Counted from the stretch's first letter, positions 55,743 through 64,000 are shown. The stretch: DNA of 64,000 nucleotides from JAJDFU01 sp964641965 (GCA_964641965.1 CAZXLD010000014.1:25045-89044), one strand, 5' to 3'. Notes: generated from the letters alone by a model not told the origin. Program-made: numbers and translations.

Positions 55743-56906
55743 ATGAGAATATCAACCATACTCCCAATCCTGCTCATTTACCTATTGGCGATTCAACTTG
55801 TTTCTTGTTCTAGAGAAGCCGTTCCAGAACCGGAACTGCCGGAAACCCCCTCTGTTTTCGATGGATCCCAATTTCGTTTTTCTTTGATCCAGGAGGAGGT
55901 TTTTGGCAAGCCCGTGGTTTTGCTAGGTAGTAAAAATGCCAATGCGGTTATGGCCTTTTACCGAGAATTGGATGGACAAGAATTGACCTTTTCTGCCTTG
56001 GAAGCAGCACTTCCGGCTTTGATGGAAGATAACCTGGGAAACCGGTATAACCTCTTGGGTGAAGTCATGGAAGGTCCTGATACCGGGAGAAAATTAGAGA
56101 GCCCTAATGCGGGGATGGGCTTCTGGTTTGCCTACGGAGCGCTATATCCGGGTGTTGACCTATTTGGCCGGGGCACTACTACCTTTCAAATTGAAATGGA
56201 TTCATTGGAAGGGTGGGCGATCCCAATCAATACGGTAGCTGCGGGAGCGGGATTTGATGCTATTCCCGCACTTGACAACCCACCTTTTATCCAATTTGAA
56301 GAACGGATCAGTACGGGGAACACTGATAATGAAGCCTCCGAAAACTTTTTCATTGATAATGACGATCTGGTTATTGTCGTATCTATAAATGGAGATGTTA
56401 AGGTCTATCCGCATGCCATCCTGGATTGGCATGAGGTGATCAATGATGAAGTAGGAGGTTTACCCATAACAGTAACCTATTGTCCACTGACCGGCACCGC
56501 AAAAGTTTGGGAGAGACCCAATGATAATGCGGATTACCATTTTGGAGTCTCGGGCCTATTGTACAATAGCAATGTATTACCTTTCGATAGAGGGTCGGAA
56601 AGTTTTTGGCTTCAGTTGGAAGCAAGGTCCGTTTTCGGTCCAAAACAGGGGGCAGAAAGGCCGCTGGTTCCCTTTCTTGAAACTACGCTTGGGACTGCTA
56701 CTATATTGTGGAGCGACTTCCAGATCCTATCTGAAGAAACCGGAATAGATCGCGACTACAGGCAATACCCTTACGGAGACTACAGGACAAATAATTTACT
56801 CGCCTATCCAATTGCATTCAATGATGACCGGCTACATCCCAAAGAACGCGTTTTTGGAATTATATCGGAAGGAAAGGTGAAAGCCTATAGGCTGGATGAA
56901 TTTTAG
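55743..56906 (+). CDS. DUF3179 lipoprotein
   Basis: 387 residues, lipobox QLVSC (Cys22). DUF3179 is recognisable from VYPHAILDWHEVINDEVGG, VTYCPLTGTAKVW and LEARSVFGPKQ-type motifs. Cys247 in TYCPLTGT is the position that is selenocysteine in some members of this family, which suggests a redox or metal role; the actual function is unknown. It is translated together with the CCSSG barrel upstream. The two stand between the second and third SusCD pairs. Confidence 0.85.
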   Translation: MRISTILPILLIYLLAIQLVSCSREAVPEPELPETPSVFDGSQFRFSLIQEEVFGKPVVLLGSKNANAVMAFYRELDGQELTFSALEAALPALMEDNLGNRYNLLGEVMEGPDTGRKLESPNAGMGFWFAYGALYPGVDLFGRGTTTFQIEMDSLEGWAIPINTVAAGAGFDAIPALDNPPFIQFEERISTGNTDNEASENFFIDNDDLVIVVSINGDVKVYPHAILDWHEVINDEVGGLPITVTYCPLTGTAKVWERPNDNADYHFGVSGLLYNSNVLPFDRGSESFWLQLEARSVFGPKQGAERPLVPFLETTLGTATILWSDFQILSEETGIDRDYRQYPYGDYRTNNLLAYPIAFNDDRLHPKERVFGIISEGKVKAYRLDEF

Positions 56907-57166
56907 ATAATGCTCCTCAATAGACCTTTTTAGAAATTTGATATGGCAAACAAGTAATTTAGACAAATATCCTTTTTGCTAATTCTTTGCCGAAATAAGT
57001 AGCCACGAACCGCCCCAAAATCCTACCTTCCTATTATCAAATGGCGAAATCTGTATCTTTCTATAGATTAGAATCGTATTCTCGTTCTAATCCAACTAAA
57101 CTCCCAGTTTAAGGCAAGCGGCAACGACAGAAAGAAAACCCATTTTCATTTTTCAATTACACTCAC

Positions 57167-60100
57167 ATGAAAAGAATTTCACTAGTGCTGATGCTGGCTT
57201 TAGCCAGCCTAGGGACTATTATGGCCCAACGTACCATTTCAGGTACGATTGTAGACCAGAGAGGAGAGCCCCTGATTGGGGCAAGTGTATTGGTCAAGAG
57301 TACTTCATCAGGTACCGTAAGCGATATTGACGGAAATTTCGAGGTGCTTGTTCCTGCTGGGGCTATGATTCTGGTATTTTCCTACACGGGTTTTGAGACC
57401 CAGGAGGTTGAGCTATCCAGTTCCAATGTCCTCTCCATAACGCTGGAAGAAGGTGCTTCTCAATTATCAGAAGTAGTCGTAACAGGCTATTCTGCCGTAA
57501 AAAGGGGCGACTTGACCTCTGCCATTTCAACCGTAGAAAACGAGCAGATCGTTGGCCAGCCTTTGGGTAGTGTCGATCAGCTGCTTCAAGGTGCTTCAAC
57601 TGGTCTTCAGATCACAGCTGAAAACGGTCGTCCCGGCGGTACGGCTTACATCCGTATCCGGGGAACAGGATCTGTGAATGCATCTAATGCGCCCCTTTTC
57701 ATTTTGGATGGTATCCAGATTACCCAGACGGATTACAATGCAATCAACCCCAACGATATCGAGGAAATATCGATCTTAAAAGATGCCGCGGCCACCTCCA
57801 TTTACGGTTCCAGGGCATCCAATGGAGTGGTTTATATAAAAACCAAGAAAGGTTCTCGAGCCCGTAAACCGCAGGTTACCTTTAATGTGCAGTATGGTCA
57901 AAAGACGGTAACCGATGATGGGATCGACCTGATGAACAAAGAACAGAAACTGGATTATGAGGTGGAAGTTGGTGTCCGTTCAGAAGCTTCCGCCGATCAG
58001 ATCCGCAATAGCCTTGCCAACCCGGAAACCGACTGGGAAGATATACTGTTGCGTACGGGGCAAGTACAGTCCTATGATCTGGGCCTAAGCGGTGGTGGAG
58101 AAAAGTCAAACTATTATTTCTCCTTGAGCTATTACGATGAAGAAGGGGTTTCTGTTGGATCTCAGTTTGATCGGTTGACCGGACGATTCAATATGGATTT
58201 TGACGTAACCAAACGCTTCAAAGTTGGAAACTCCATTACGGTTGCTCATACCAATGAAGATATTCTTCGGGATCGCAATAACGTCCAGAATCCATTTCGG
58301 GCGATTTACGATTACAATCCTTATGAGCCGGAGTTTGTGTTGGATGGAAATGGAGATTTGGTACTGGATGAGGACGGGGAGCCTATTTACAACCTGACCC
58401 GACAAGGGTTTTCTATTTCAGAAGCGATCCGCAACAACCCGGAAAACGCGACCCGGACCAAATTTATAGGTTCGCTTTACGCTCAGCTTGAGATCATTGA
58501 TGGTCTTGTGTTGAAATCGCAAGTAGGGGGTAACTATAATGTATTCCGCAGGGAATATTACATCTTTCCCGGGTCGGTTTTGGATACCTATGTGGGTTCT
58601 GCCTCAGCTCCTGGTATTAAGCAGGATAACGGTAGTGATCGTTTCATTTATAACTGGACCAATACCTTGGCCTACAATAAGACGATCAATGGTCGCCATA
58701 CGATTGGTGGTCTTTTCGGTACGGAATATTACAAGCAGCGTTTCCCATCCTACTTCGTAAGTTCTCGTGGATTTCCTTCTGAACTGATCGCTACTCAAAA
58801 TGCGGCTGCCGAGGTAACAGATGGTAGCACAGCATTAACGGAATGGGCGCTTTGGTCTCAATTTGCAGAAGCGCGTTATAATTTTTCCGGCAGGTATTAT
58901 GCCACCTTTAGCTGGCGCAGGGATGGAAGCTCTCGATTCGGCGAAGGCAATAAATTCGGAAACTTTTTTGCTGGTAGCGTAGCCTGGAATATTGCCAACG
59001 AGGCTTTTCTATCCGGAAGCATCTTTGACCAGTTAAAGCTTCGTGCTTCTGCCGGGACTTCTGGTAACGAACCCAGGGAACTTTATCCACAAGGAACCTA
59101 CAGCTTCGCTAGAAGCTATGGCAACTTGACTGCTTCAGTTCCCGGTACGCTGGATAACTTCCTGGTAAAATGGGAGCAAAACTTCAATTTTAGTGTAGGG
59201 CTTGATTTTGGATTGTTTCAAAACCGGCTTTCCGGTAGCTTCGATTACTACAGCCGAACCACCTCTGATCTCCTCTTCCCCCAACCACTTTCTTTGACCA
59301 CTGGATGGGCTAGCCGTTTGGCTAATATTGGTGAGATGGTCAATACGGGGATTGAATTGGAACTTCAGGGAGATGTGGTTCGGAGCAAAAATGTAACCAT
59401 TACGCTTTTTGGTTCAATCACGACCAACCAAAACGAACTCAAAAGCCTGGATAATGGTGGTAATGACGTTATTAATGCACAAAGCGGAATTTCTTTGCTT
59501 CGGGAAGGATTAGCGGTCAATACCTTTTATTTAGTCCGTTATGCCGGGGTAGGTCCTCAAGGGCAACCCCAATATTTTACGGCTCCGGACGAAGAGGGAA
59601 ATGTGGAAATCACGGATACCTGGAGCGGTGATGATGCGGTTGCCATTGAAGGGAAAACACCTCAGCCTACTTACTTTGGTAATTTCGGCCTGAATGCTAC
59701 TTTCTATGGGGTAGATCTTGGGCTTAATTTTTACTATTCCGGAGGAAACTATATCTATAATTTTCAGCGGGCAATCCTGTTGGGCAATGATGGGTCTCAG
59801 GCTCGTCAAAACCAGGATGTAGCCAACTTCAATTTTTGGAGAGCACCCGGTGATGAGAACACTCCCGGTATCTTACCGGCTCCCAGCTTAACCAATGACT
59901 TAAACGACTCCGACCGCTATCTCGAAAGAGGAGATTATGTACGCTTGCGGAATGCTACTTTGGGGTATACGCTCCCTCAGAAATTGATGAACAGAATTGG
60001 TATTGATCGATTACGGGTATTCGTGCAGGGTACCAACCTGCTGACATTCACCAACTTTAATGGAGATCCTGAGGTAGGGCGTGGTTCCGAAGAATCAGAT

Positions 60101-60181
60101 CTTGAATTGTTGGGAGAAGTCACCTTATTTACCTTCCCACAAACGATGGGCTGGACGGTAGGGCTGAACCTCGGATTTTAA
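57167..60181 (+). CDS. SusC/RagA-family TonB-dependent transporter (third pair)
   Basis: 1004 residues. Signal ends TIMAQ; TISGTIVDQRGEPLIGASVL regulatory-like domain, TonB box SEVVVTGYSAVKRGDLTS, plug IRIRGTGSVNASNAPLFILD and ILKDAAATSIYGSRASNGVV, barrel to WTVGLNLGF. 24 bp before the SusD gene. Bases 57178-57197 are identical to 50047-50066 in the second SusC, within signal peptides that are generally alike in all three. The 260 bp upstream hold a 7-of-8 -7 box (TATCTTTC, 57054). Confidence 0.95.
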   Translation: MKRISLVLMLALASLGTIMAQRTISGTIVDQRGEPLIGASVLVKSTSSGTVSDIDGNFEVLVPAGAMILVFSYTGFETQEVELSSSNVLSITLEEGASQLSEVVVTGYSAVKRGDLTSAISTVENEQIVGQPLGSVDQLLQGASTGLQITAENGRPGGTAYIRIRGTGSVNASNAPLFILDGIQITQTDYNAINPNDIEEISILKDAAATSIYGSRASNGVVYIKTKKGSRARKPQVTFNVQYGQKTVTDDGIDLMNKEQKLDYEVEVGVRSEASADQIRNSLANPETDWEDILLRTGQVQSYDLGLSGGGEKSNYYFSLSYYDEEGVSVGSQFDRLTGRFNMDFDVTKRFKVGNSITVAHTNEDILRDRNNVQNPFRAIYDYNPYEPEFVLDGNGDLVLDEDGEPIYNLTRQGFSISEAIRNNPENATRTKFIGSLYAQLEIIDGLVLKSQVGGNYNVFRREYYIFPGSVLDTYVGSASAPGIKQDNGSDRFIYNWTNTLAYNKTINGRHTIGGLFGTEYYKQRFPSYFVSSRGFPSELIATQNAAAEVTDGSTALTEWALWSQFAEARYNFSGRYYATFSWRRDGSSRFGEGNKFGNFFAGSVAWNIANEAFLSGSIFDQLKLRASAGTSGNEPRELYPQGTYSFARSYGNLTASVPGTLDNFLVKWEQNFNFSVGLDFGLFQNRLSGSFDYYSRTTSDLLFPQPLSLTTGWASRLANIGEMVNTGIELELQGDVVRSKNVTITLFGSITTNQNELKSLDNGGNDVINAQSGISLLREGLAVNTFYLVRYAGVGPQGQPQYFTAPDEEGNVEITDTWSGDDAVAIEGKTPQPTYFGNFGLNATFYGVDLGLNFYYSGGNYIYNFQRAILLGNDGSQARQNQDVANFNFWRAPGDENTPGILPAPSLTNDLNDSDRYLERGDYVRLRNATLGYTLPQKLMNRIGIDRLRVFVQGTNLLTFTNFNGDPEVGRGSEESDLELLGEVTLFTFPQTMGWTVGLNLGF

Positions 60182-60205
60182 GTAACCTAAACAGAGCAAG
60201 CAATT

Positions 60206-61636
60206 ATGAACAAGTATATCAGCATCACATTCTTCTCCGTTTTGGTGCTTCTTTTAGGGGCCAGCTGCGAAGAAAAATTGGATTTGCTTCCTACCAATGC
60301 ACTGGAGACAAGCGAGGCACTCCAAACGCCAACTGATTTTACCAATGCAGTTCGTGGGGTGTATACGGATGTCCGGCAAGGCGCTTTTTGGGGAGGTCAA
60401 AGCATCATTAACGAGGATCTCTTTTCCGATAATTTGATCATTTGTTCGGAAGGCCGTTTCAGTCGTCAGACTCAATATTTTTGGACGTTCAGCGGAAATC
60501 AGACCCTGGAAGGTCTATGGGCCGATGGTTATGAGGCCGTGTATTCGGCAAATCTGATCCTGGAGAACATAGACAACTTGACGGAAGGCGATTTCAGAAA
60601 TAACGTAGAAGGTGAAGCACTTGCACTGCGTGCGTTTGCCCATATGGAGATGGCTCGTATGTTCACCAGATTTCCTCAGTTTGCAACACAGAACGATCAA
60701 GGTATCCCCTATGTAACTTCGTCAGATGTTACCTTGCTTCCGAGTAGACCCAGTGTTCAGGAAACCTGGGATGCCATCCTGGAGGATCTAATCCGAGCAG
60801 AATCCTTGATCGGAGTCAATAACGGTATCGGTCGGTTGAATAAAGCCGCCGTGAATGCCTTGATTGCCAGATATCATCTATTCACTGAAAACAGTCAAGG
60901 CGCTATTGATGCAGCTTCGGCGGCTATTGCAGCCGGCACTCCAGATGTAGGCTCTTTTAATGATTTTCCAAGAATTTGGATTGATGGAACTGAAAATGGA
61001 GTTCTTTGGAAAATCCGCATTACCGATTTAGATAATATTTCTCCGGGTACCAACTACGGTCAAACCGGTGCTACTGGAACCCGGCCTGAATATGTAGTGG
61101 ATTTCTCGCTATTTCAATTGTACCAGGATAATGATATCCGAAAAAGTGCGTACATCGAGACCAGCAATTTTGCCGGGAAGACCTTTAACAACATCGCCAA
61201 GTACTTTGGTCGTCCGGGGGGTGATGCTAACGTTATTGATACCAAATTGATTCGTTGGGCCGAGGTGTACCTCACACGTGCAGAAGCCTATGCCGCAACC
61301 GGACAAGACGCGCTTGCACTCGCTGATCTGGACGTAGTGCGAAGCCAGCGTTACCAAGGATTTACTTCGATGGGGGAAACCGGTCAGGCATTGATGGATG
61401 CCATAGATCTGGAACGCCGATTGGAGCTTGCATTCGAAGGCTTCCGGTGGTCAGACTTGAAGCGAAAAGCATTGCCGGTTCAACGTTCCGACTTCGGCGA
61501 TGAAGCCGATGGCTCCGGGCTTCAAGTTCCTGAAAATGCACGAACATTGGAAGCAGATGACAATCGGTTCCAACTGCCTATTCCACAGGATGAACTCAAC
61601 ACCAATCCCAATATGAATCAGAACCCTGGCTATTAA
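60206..61636 (+). CDS. SusD/RagB-family lipoprotein (third pair)
   Basis: 476 residues, lipobox LGASC (Cys21). EEKLDLLPTNALETSEAL, GLWADGYEAVYSANLILENI, GEALALRAFAHMEMARMFT and the end FQLPIPQDELNTNPNMNQNP are classical SusD features; the C-terminal tail is close to that of the second SusD. Ends with a hairpin (CCCTGG/CCAGGG) overlapping the stop and a further terminator at 61684. Confidence 0.94.
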   Translation: MNKYISITFFSVLVLLLGASCEEKLDLLPTNALETSEALQTPTDFTNAVRGVYTDVRQGAFWGGQSIINEDLFSDNLIICSEGRFSRQTQYFWTFSGNQTLEGLWADGYEAVYSANLILENIDNLTEGDFRNNVEGEALALRAFAHMEMARMFTRFPQFATQNDQGIPYVTSSDVTLLPSRPSVQETWDAILEDLIRAESLIGVNNGIGRLNKAAVNALIARYHLFTENSQGAIDAASAAIAAGTPDVGSFNDFPRIWIDGTENGVLWKIRITDLDNISPGTNYGQTGATGTRPEYVVDFSLFQLYQDNDIRKSAYIETSNFAGKTFNNIAKYFGRPGGDANVIDTKLIRWAEVYLTRAEAYAATGQDALALADLDVVRSQRYQGFTSMGETGQALMDAIDLERRLELAFEGFRWSDLKRKALPVQRSDFGDEADGSGLQVPENARTLEADDNRFQLPIPQDELNTNPNMNQNPGY

Positions 61637-61683
61637 AATCCAGGGCCTGCACAACCAAAGGGGAATGGTAGAACAGCACAGAA

Positions 61684-61712
61684 GGAGCCTTTCAGCGATG
61701 GGAGGCTCTTTA
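61684..61712 (+). terminator. Terminator after the third SusD gene
   Basis: Stem GAGCCT/AGGCTC with flanking A-G/T pairs, then TTTAATTTA. Weaker than the others. Confidence 0.6.
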
Positions 61713-62034
61713 ATTTAGAATAGGTGAAAAAGAAGCCTTTTAATGCGTCATTTTCATTTTAAAACGATATGTATGAAGCATAAAGTTCTTGCTCTGGCTA
61801 TCTAGTTTCGGCAGCAGGCGCAAGTATCTGTTGGTTGAAGAGCTTTACACTTGTCTGATAAATAGATGCCTGTATCAAACTTATTTAGGCCCCAATTGGA
61901 GCAAGTGCAAAAGTTGTAGTTCAGTTTAGTTGGCAAGTGATCAAAATCAATCTGGGTCTTGATCTAGTCCCTTTTGAACGACTTGCGTTTTAGGCTTCTT
62001 TGTGTTACCTTCCTTTAATTGGTAATGGCAGCTT
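61713..62034. other. Intergenic stretch before the recombinase gene
   Basis: 322 nt. An ATG at about 61772 opens a signal-peptide-like start (MKHKVLALAI) that meets a stop after ten codons; continuing in another frame gives more signal-like residues (VSAAGAS), as if a small exported-protein gene had been broken by a frameshift. The rest shows no feature I can support. Confidence 0.35.
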
Positions 62035-62934
62035 ATGAAAGCAGAGCTTAGTGCATTCTTACGATATCTTCGGTTGGAGAAGCGATATTCGGAACATACC
62101 CTCCAGGCTTATGAGACGGATTTAAACCAAGTGGAAGCTTATCTCCAAGACGTGTACGATCTAGATTCCTGGGGTAGGGTGGAAGGATGGCACTTAAGGA
62201 GTTGGTTGGCTGAACAAATGAGCAATGAATTAGCGGCCTCTACGGTTCGGCGCAAGATTTCATCCATTCGAACTTTCTATCGGTTTCTGGAAAAACGATT
62301 CGATATACCGGCCCAGGTTGCCAAAGTGTTGTTATTCCCCAAATTACCGAAACGCCTTCCGACCACCATACGAGAGAAGGACCTAACCCAACTTTTCGAA
62401 GAGGTAGTTTTCCCGGAAGGCTATCAGGGGCTACTGGAAAAAACAGTAATTGAGCTTCTGTATGCAACAGGCATGCGGCGGAGTGAAATTTTACAGCTTC
62501 AACTCAAAGACCTGGACTTTGAGCGAAAAGACATACGGGTAAAAGGAAAGGGAAACAAGGAGCGATTGATTCCCATGACACCGTCGGTGGAGACCTTGTT
62601 GAACCTATATTTAGAGGCGCGCTTATCCCAGATAAAAACAGATGTGGCAGACCTTTTCGTAACCGAAAAAGGACGACCGCTTTATCCCAAACGAATTTAT
62701 GATATCGTAAAGAAGTATTTATCCTTGGTTTCTTCTGAAAAGAAACGCAGTCCGCATGTGCTCAGGCATTCTTTTGCGACTCACTTAATGGATGCTGGTG
62801 CAGATTTGAACGCGGTAAAGGAATTGCTGGGGCATTCCAGTTTAGCTGCTACCCAGGTCTACACCCACAATACTATTGAAAAGTTGAAAAGATCGTACAT
62901 GCAGGCCCATCCCAAGGCCAAAAAAGAGGACTAA
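62035..62934 (+). CDS. XerC/XerD-type tyrosine recombinase
   Basis: 299 residues, normal length. N-terminal SAM-like DNA-binding domain (~1-90, SEHTLQAYETDLNQVEAYL), catalytic domain with Arg148 in ATGMRRSEIL, the Lys in VKGKGNKERLIP, His241 and Arg244 in HVLRHSFATHL, His267 in LLGHSSL and the nucleophile Tyr276 in TQVYTHNT. It resolves chromosome dimers at dif with a partner; XerC or XerD cannot be told apart here. Followed by hpf, the usual Bacteroidota order. Confidence 0.94.
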   Translation: MKAELSAFLRYLRLEKRYSEHTLQAYETDLNQVEAYLQDVYDLDSWGRVEGWHLRSWLAEQMSNELAASTVRRKISSIRTFYRFLEKRFDIPAQVAKVLLFPKLPKRLPTTIREKDLTQLFEEVVFPEGYQGLLEKTVIELLYATGMRRSEILQLQLKDLDFERKDIRVKGKGNKERLIPMTPSVETLLNLYLEARLSQIKTDVADLFVTEKGRPLYPKRIYDIVKKYLSLVSSEKKRSPHVLRHSFATHLMDAGADLNAVKELLGHSSLAATQVYTHNTIEKLKRSYMQAHPKAKKED

Positions 62935-62986
62935 TTGAGAGGATATTTTTCCTTATTGTTTTTTCATCTCCAAAATGTGCAGACTT

Positions 62987-63292
62987 ATGAAAGTACAAGT
63001 TGAAGCAGTTCAATTTAAGGCGGACCAAAAATTGTTGGATCACATTGAAAAGAAACTGCAAAAATTGGAGCGACTGACGGATCGAATCACTTCCGCCAAC
63101 GTTTATCTGAAGCTTGAGAATTCCGGTCAGGTCAGGGACAAGATTGCTGAAATTCGATTGCATGTACCCGGCCAGGTATTGGTGGCTAAATCCTCCAGTC
63201 GTGCATTTGAGTCATCTGTCGATGGGGCGGTTGAGTCCTTGAGACGCCAGTTAAATAAGTATAAAGAGAAAACGAAGCAAGGGATCAGCTAG
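62987..63292 (+). CDS. hpf: Ribosome hibernation-promoting factor (HPF/YfiA family, short form)
   Basis: 101 residues from the ATG at 62987 (MKVQVEAVQFKADQKLL); an in-frame ATG four codons earlier is possible. The S30AE fold is visible as LLDHIEKKLQKLERLTDRI, then IAEIRLHVPGQVLVAKSSS and SVDGAVESLRRQL. It lacks the C-terminal domain of long HPF. It binds the 30S subunit in stationary phase. A strong terminator follows. Confidence 0.93.
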   Translation: MKVQVEAVQFKADQKLLDHIEKKLQKLERLTDRITSANVYLKLENSGQVRDKIAEIRLHVPGQVLVAKSSSRAFESSVDGAVESLRRQLNKYKEKTKQGIS

Positions 63293-63309
63293 GCAGCATA
63301 TACTGATCC

Positions 63310-63347
63310 AAAAAGCTTGGCTTTGCAAAAGAGCCAAGCTTTTTTTA
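63310..63347 (+). terminator. Strong intrinsic terminator of xer-hpf
   Basis: Perfect 13-bp stem AAAAAGCTTGGCT/AGCCAAGCTTTTT with a 9-nt loop and a run of seven T. Confidence 0.88.
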
Positions 63348-63404
63348 TCGCCAAGCCAATAGGAAAAAAACAAAGTGCCCATTTTTAGTTTATCCTAATT
63401 GTAT

Positions 63405-63412
63405 TATCTTTG
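63405..63412 (+). promoter_or_regulatory. -7 box of the tRNA cluster promoter
   Basis: Perfect TATCTTTG about 125 nt before tRNA-Thr, with a T-rich stretch (63381-63390) near the -33 position. Confidence 0.5.
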
Positions 63413-63537
63413 CAATCGCTTTGAAAGAGATGTCTTTCGAACAATATGGATATCGAGTGGGGATTGCTTCATTTTTCAGGCTTTTCAGACTTGAGAAAGA
63501 GTGACTTCACTACCCCCGAATTCGAATTTCGTAATAT

Positions 63538-63611
63538 GCCAGCATAGCTCAGTTGGCCAGAGCAGCTGATTTGTAATCAGCGGGTCGGGGGTTCGAATCC
63601 CTCTGCTGGCT
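63538..63611 (+). tRNA. tRNA-Thr(TGT)
   Basis: 74 nt cloverleaf: acceptor GCCAGCA/TGCTGGC, D stem GCTC/GAGC, anticodon stem GCTGA/TCAGC with TTTGTAA loop (anticodon TGT), T stem GGGGG/CCCTC with TTCGAAT loop. CCA is not encoded. Its 3' part is duplicated downstream. Confidence 0.95.
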
Positions 63612-63900
63612 CACGCTTTGAAAGGATGTAGTAGCCTGAAGGAGATTGGGTCGGGGGCCCTGACGAGCCTGTGGCTGTCAGGATGCTGATAAGCTGCGTT
63701 GCAGCTTCGTCAGTATTCGAATCCCTCTGCTGGCTCACGCTTTGAAAGGATGTAGTAGCCTGAAGGAGATTGGGTCGGGGGCCCTGACGAGCCTGTGGCT
63801 GTCAGGATGCTGATAAGCTGCGTTGCAGCTTCGTCAGTATTCGAATCCCTCTGCTGGCTCACGCATTGAAAGGATGTAGTAGCCTGAAGGAGATTGGGTC
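63592..63900 (+). repeat. 124-bp tandem repeat carrying tRNA-Thr 3' ends interrupted by a palindromic insert
   Basis: Two identical units (63592-63715, 63716-63839) and a partial third to 63900. Each unit holds the tRNA-Thr T-loop, T-stem 3' strand and acceptor (TTCGAATCCC to TGCTGGCT), a 36-nt spacer, the sequence GGGTCGGGGG that equals the tRNA variable loop and T-stem 5' strand, and a 58-nt insert (63658-63715 in the first) bounded by CTGACGA/TCGTCAG. Two hairpins fill the insert. The third copy breaks off at GGGTC and differs by one base. Confidence 0.85.
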
Positions 63901-63916
63901 TGCTCCAGAGCGATAA

Positions 63917-63999
63917 GGGGGTGCGCCGGAGTTGGAGAGCCGGGCCAGACTGTAAATCTGGTGTCTCGTACTGAATAGGTTCGAATCCTATCACCCCCA
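63917..63999 (+). tRNA. tRNA-Tyr(GTA)
   Basis: 83 nt, class II tRNA with a long variable arm. Acceptor GGGGGTG/CACCCCC, anticodon loop CTGTAAA with GTA, T loop TTCGAAT. It ends one base before the window edge; the next gene in Bacteroidota is often tRNA-Gly. Confidence 0.92.
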
Positions 64000-64000
64000 C

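Noticed and set aside
63592..63840. CRISPR array
   Set aside because: The repeats are 124-nt direct copies derived from a tRNA with no unique spacers.
63710..64000. Open frame on the minus strand across the repeats and tRNA-Tyr (starts GFEPIQYETPDLQSG)
   Set aside because: It is the reverse complement of tRNA genes and repeats; such translations are a known annotation artefact.

Overview
The window looks like chromosome of a Bacteroidota bacterium, probably from the Saprospirales/Lewinella-like part of the phylum; that placement is inference from gene content, not from a marker gene. The pointers are three SusC/SusD outer-membrane uptake pairs, proteins with type IX secretion (T9SS) C-terminal signals, a T9SS plug-domain protein, promoters of the Bacteroidota type (a -7 box TAnnTTTG), almost no Shine-Dalgarno sequences, and the order xerC/D - hpf - tRNA-Thr - tRNA-Tyr.

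Layout. 1-2953 (-): a large BNR/VPS10-like beta-propeller protein cut by the window edge. 3.0-7.0 kb: HAD phosphatase (-), then rimK overlapping a zinc acylase, a PepSY membrane protein and a MobA-like nucleotidyltransferase. 7.0-13.8 kb: an RND efflux operon (TetR regulator, TolC, lipoprotein adaptor, RND pump). 13.9-18.6 kb: secreted proteins, including a multidomain PQQ-type sugar dehydrogenase with a T9SS tail, plus a bacilliredoxin. 18.6-25.8 kb (-): a glycosyltransferase-like protein, a second TolC-adaptor pair with no inner-membrane pump beside it, the T9SS plug protein, and guaB followed by a 3-methyladenine glycosylase. 25.9-38.6 kb: housekeeping genes (tadA, pcm, phosphohexomutase, GNAT, dgkA, asd, a class II histone-deacetylase-like enzyme, lysS), a large lamin-tail-domain protein and a coiled-coil protein. 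38.8-41.7 kb (-): a phospholipid operon (CPBP protease, cdsA, psd, small unknown). 42.0-42.7 kb: pdxJ.

43.6-61.6 kb is the accessory part: three SusC/SusD pairs on one strand. The first is followed by a lipoprotein gene. Between the second and third lies a tight two-gene unit, an outer-membrane barrel with a CCSSG motif and a DUF3179 lipoprotein. No glycoside hydrolase, sigma/anti-sigma pair or hybrid sensor lies between them, so their substrates cannot be named. An 887-nt stretch before the first pair holds a strong intrinsic terminator with no gene to serve, which suggests a small RNA or a leader attenuator.

62-64 kb: a XerC/D recombinase, a ribosome hibernation factor, tRNA-Thr(TGT), and tRNA-Tyr(GTA) at the edge. 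Between the two tRNAs is an exact 124-bp tandem repeat made of the 3' end of the tRNA-Thr gene with a 58-nt palindromic insert placed between T-stem and T-loop. This and the orphan terminator region are the most unusual structures I found. I did not find a CRISPR array, transposase, prophage or recognisable defence system.
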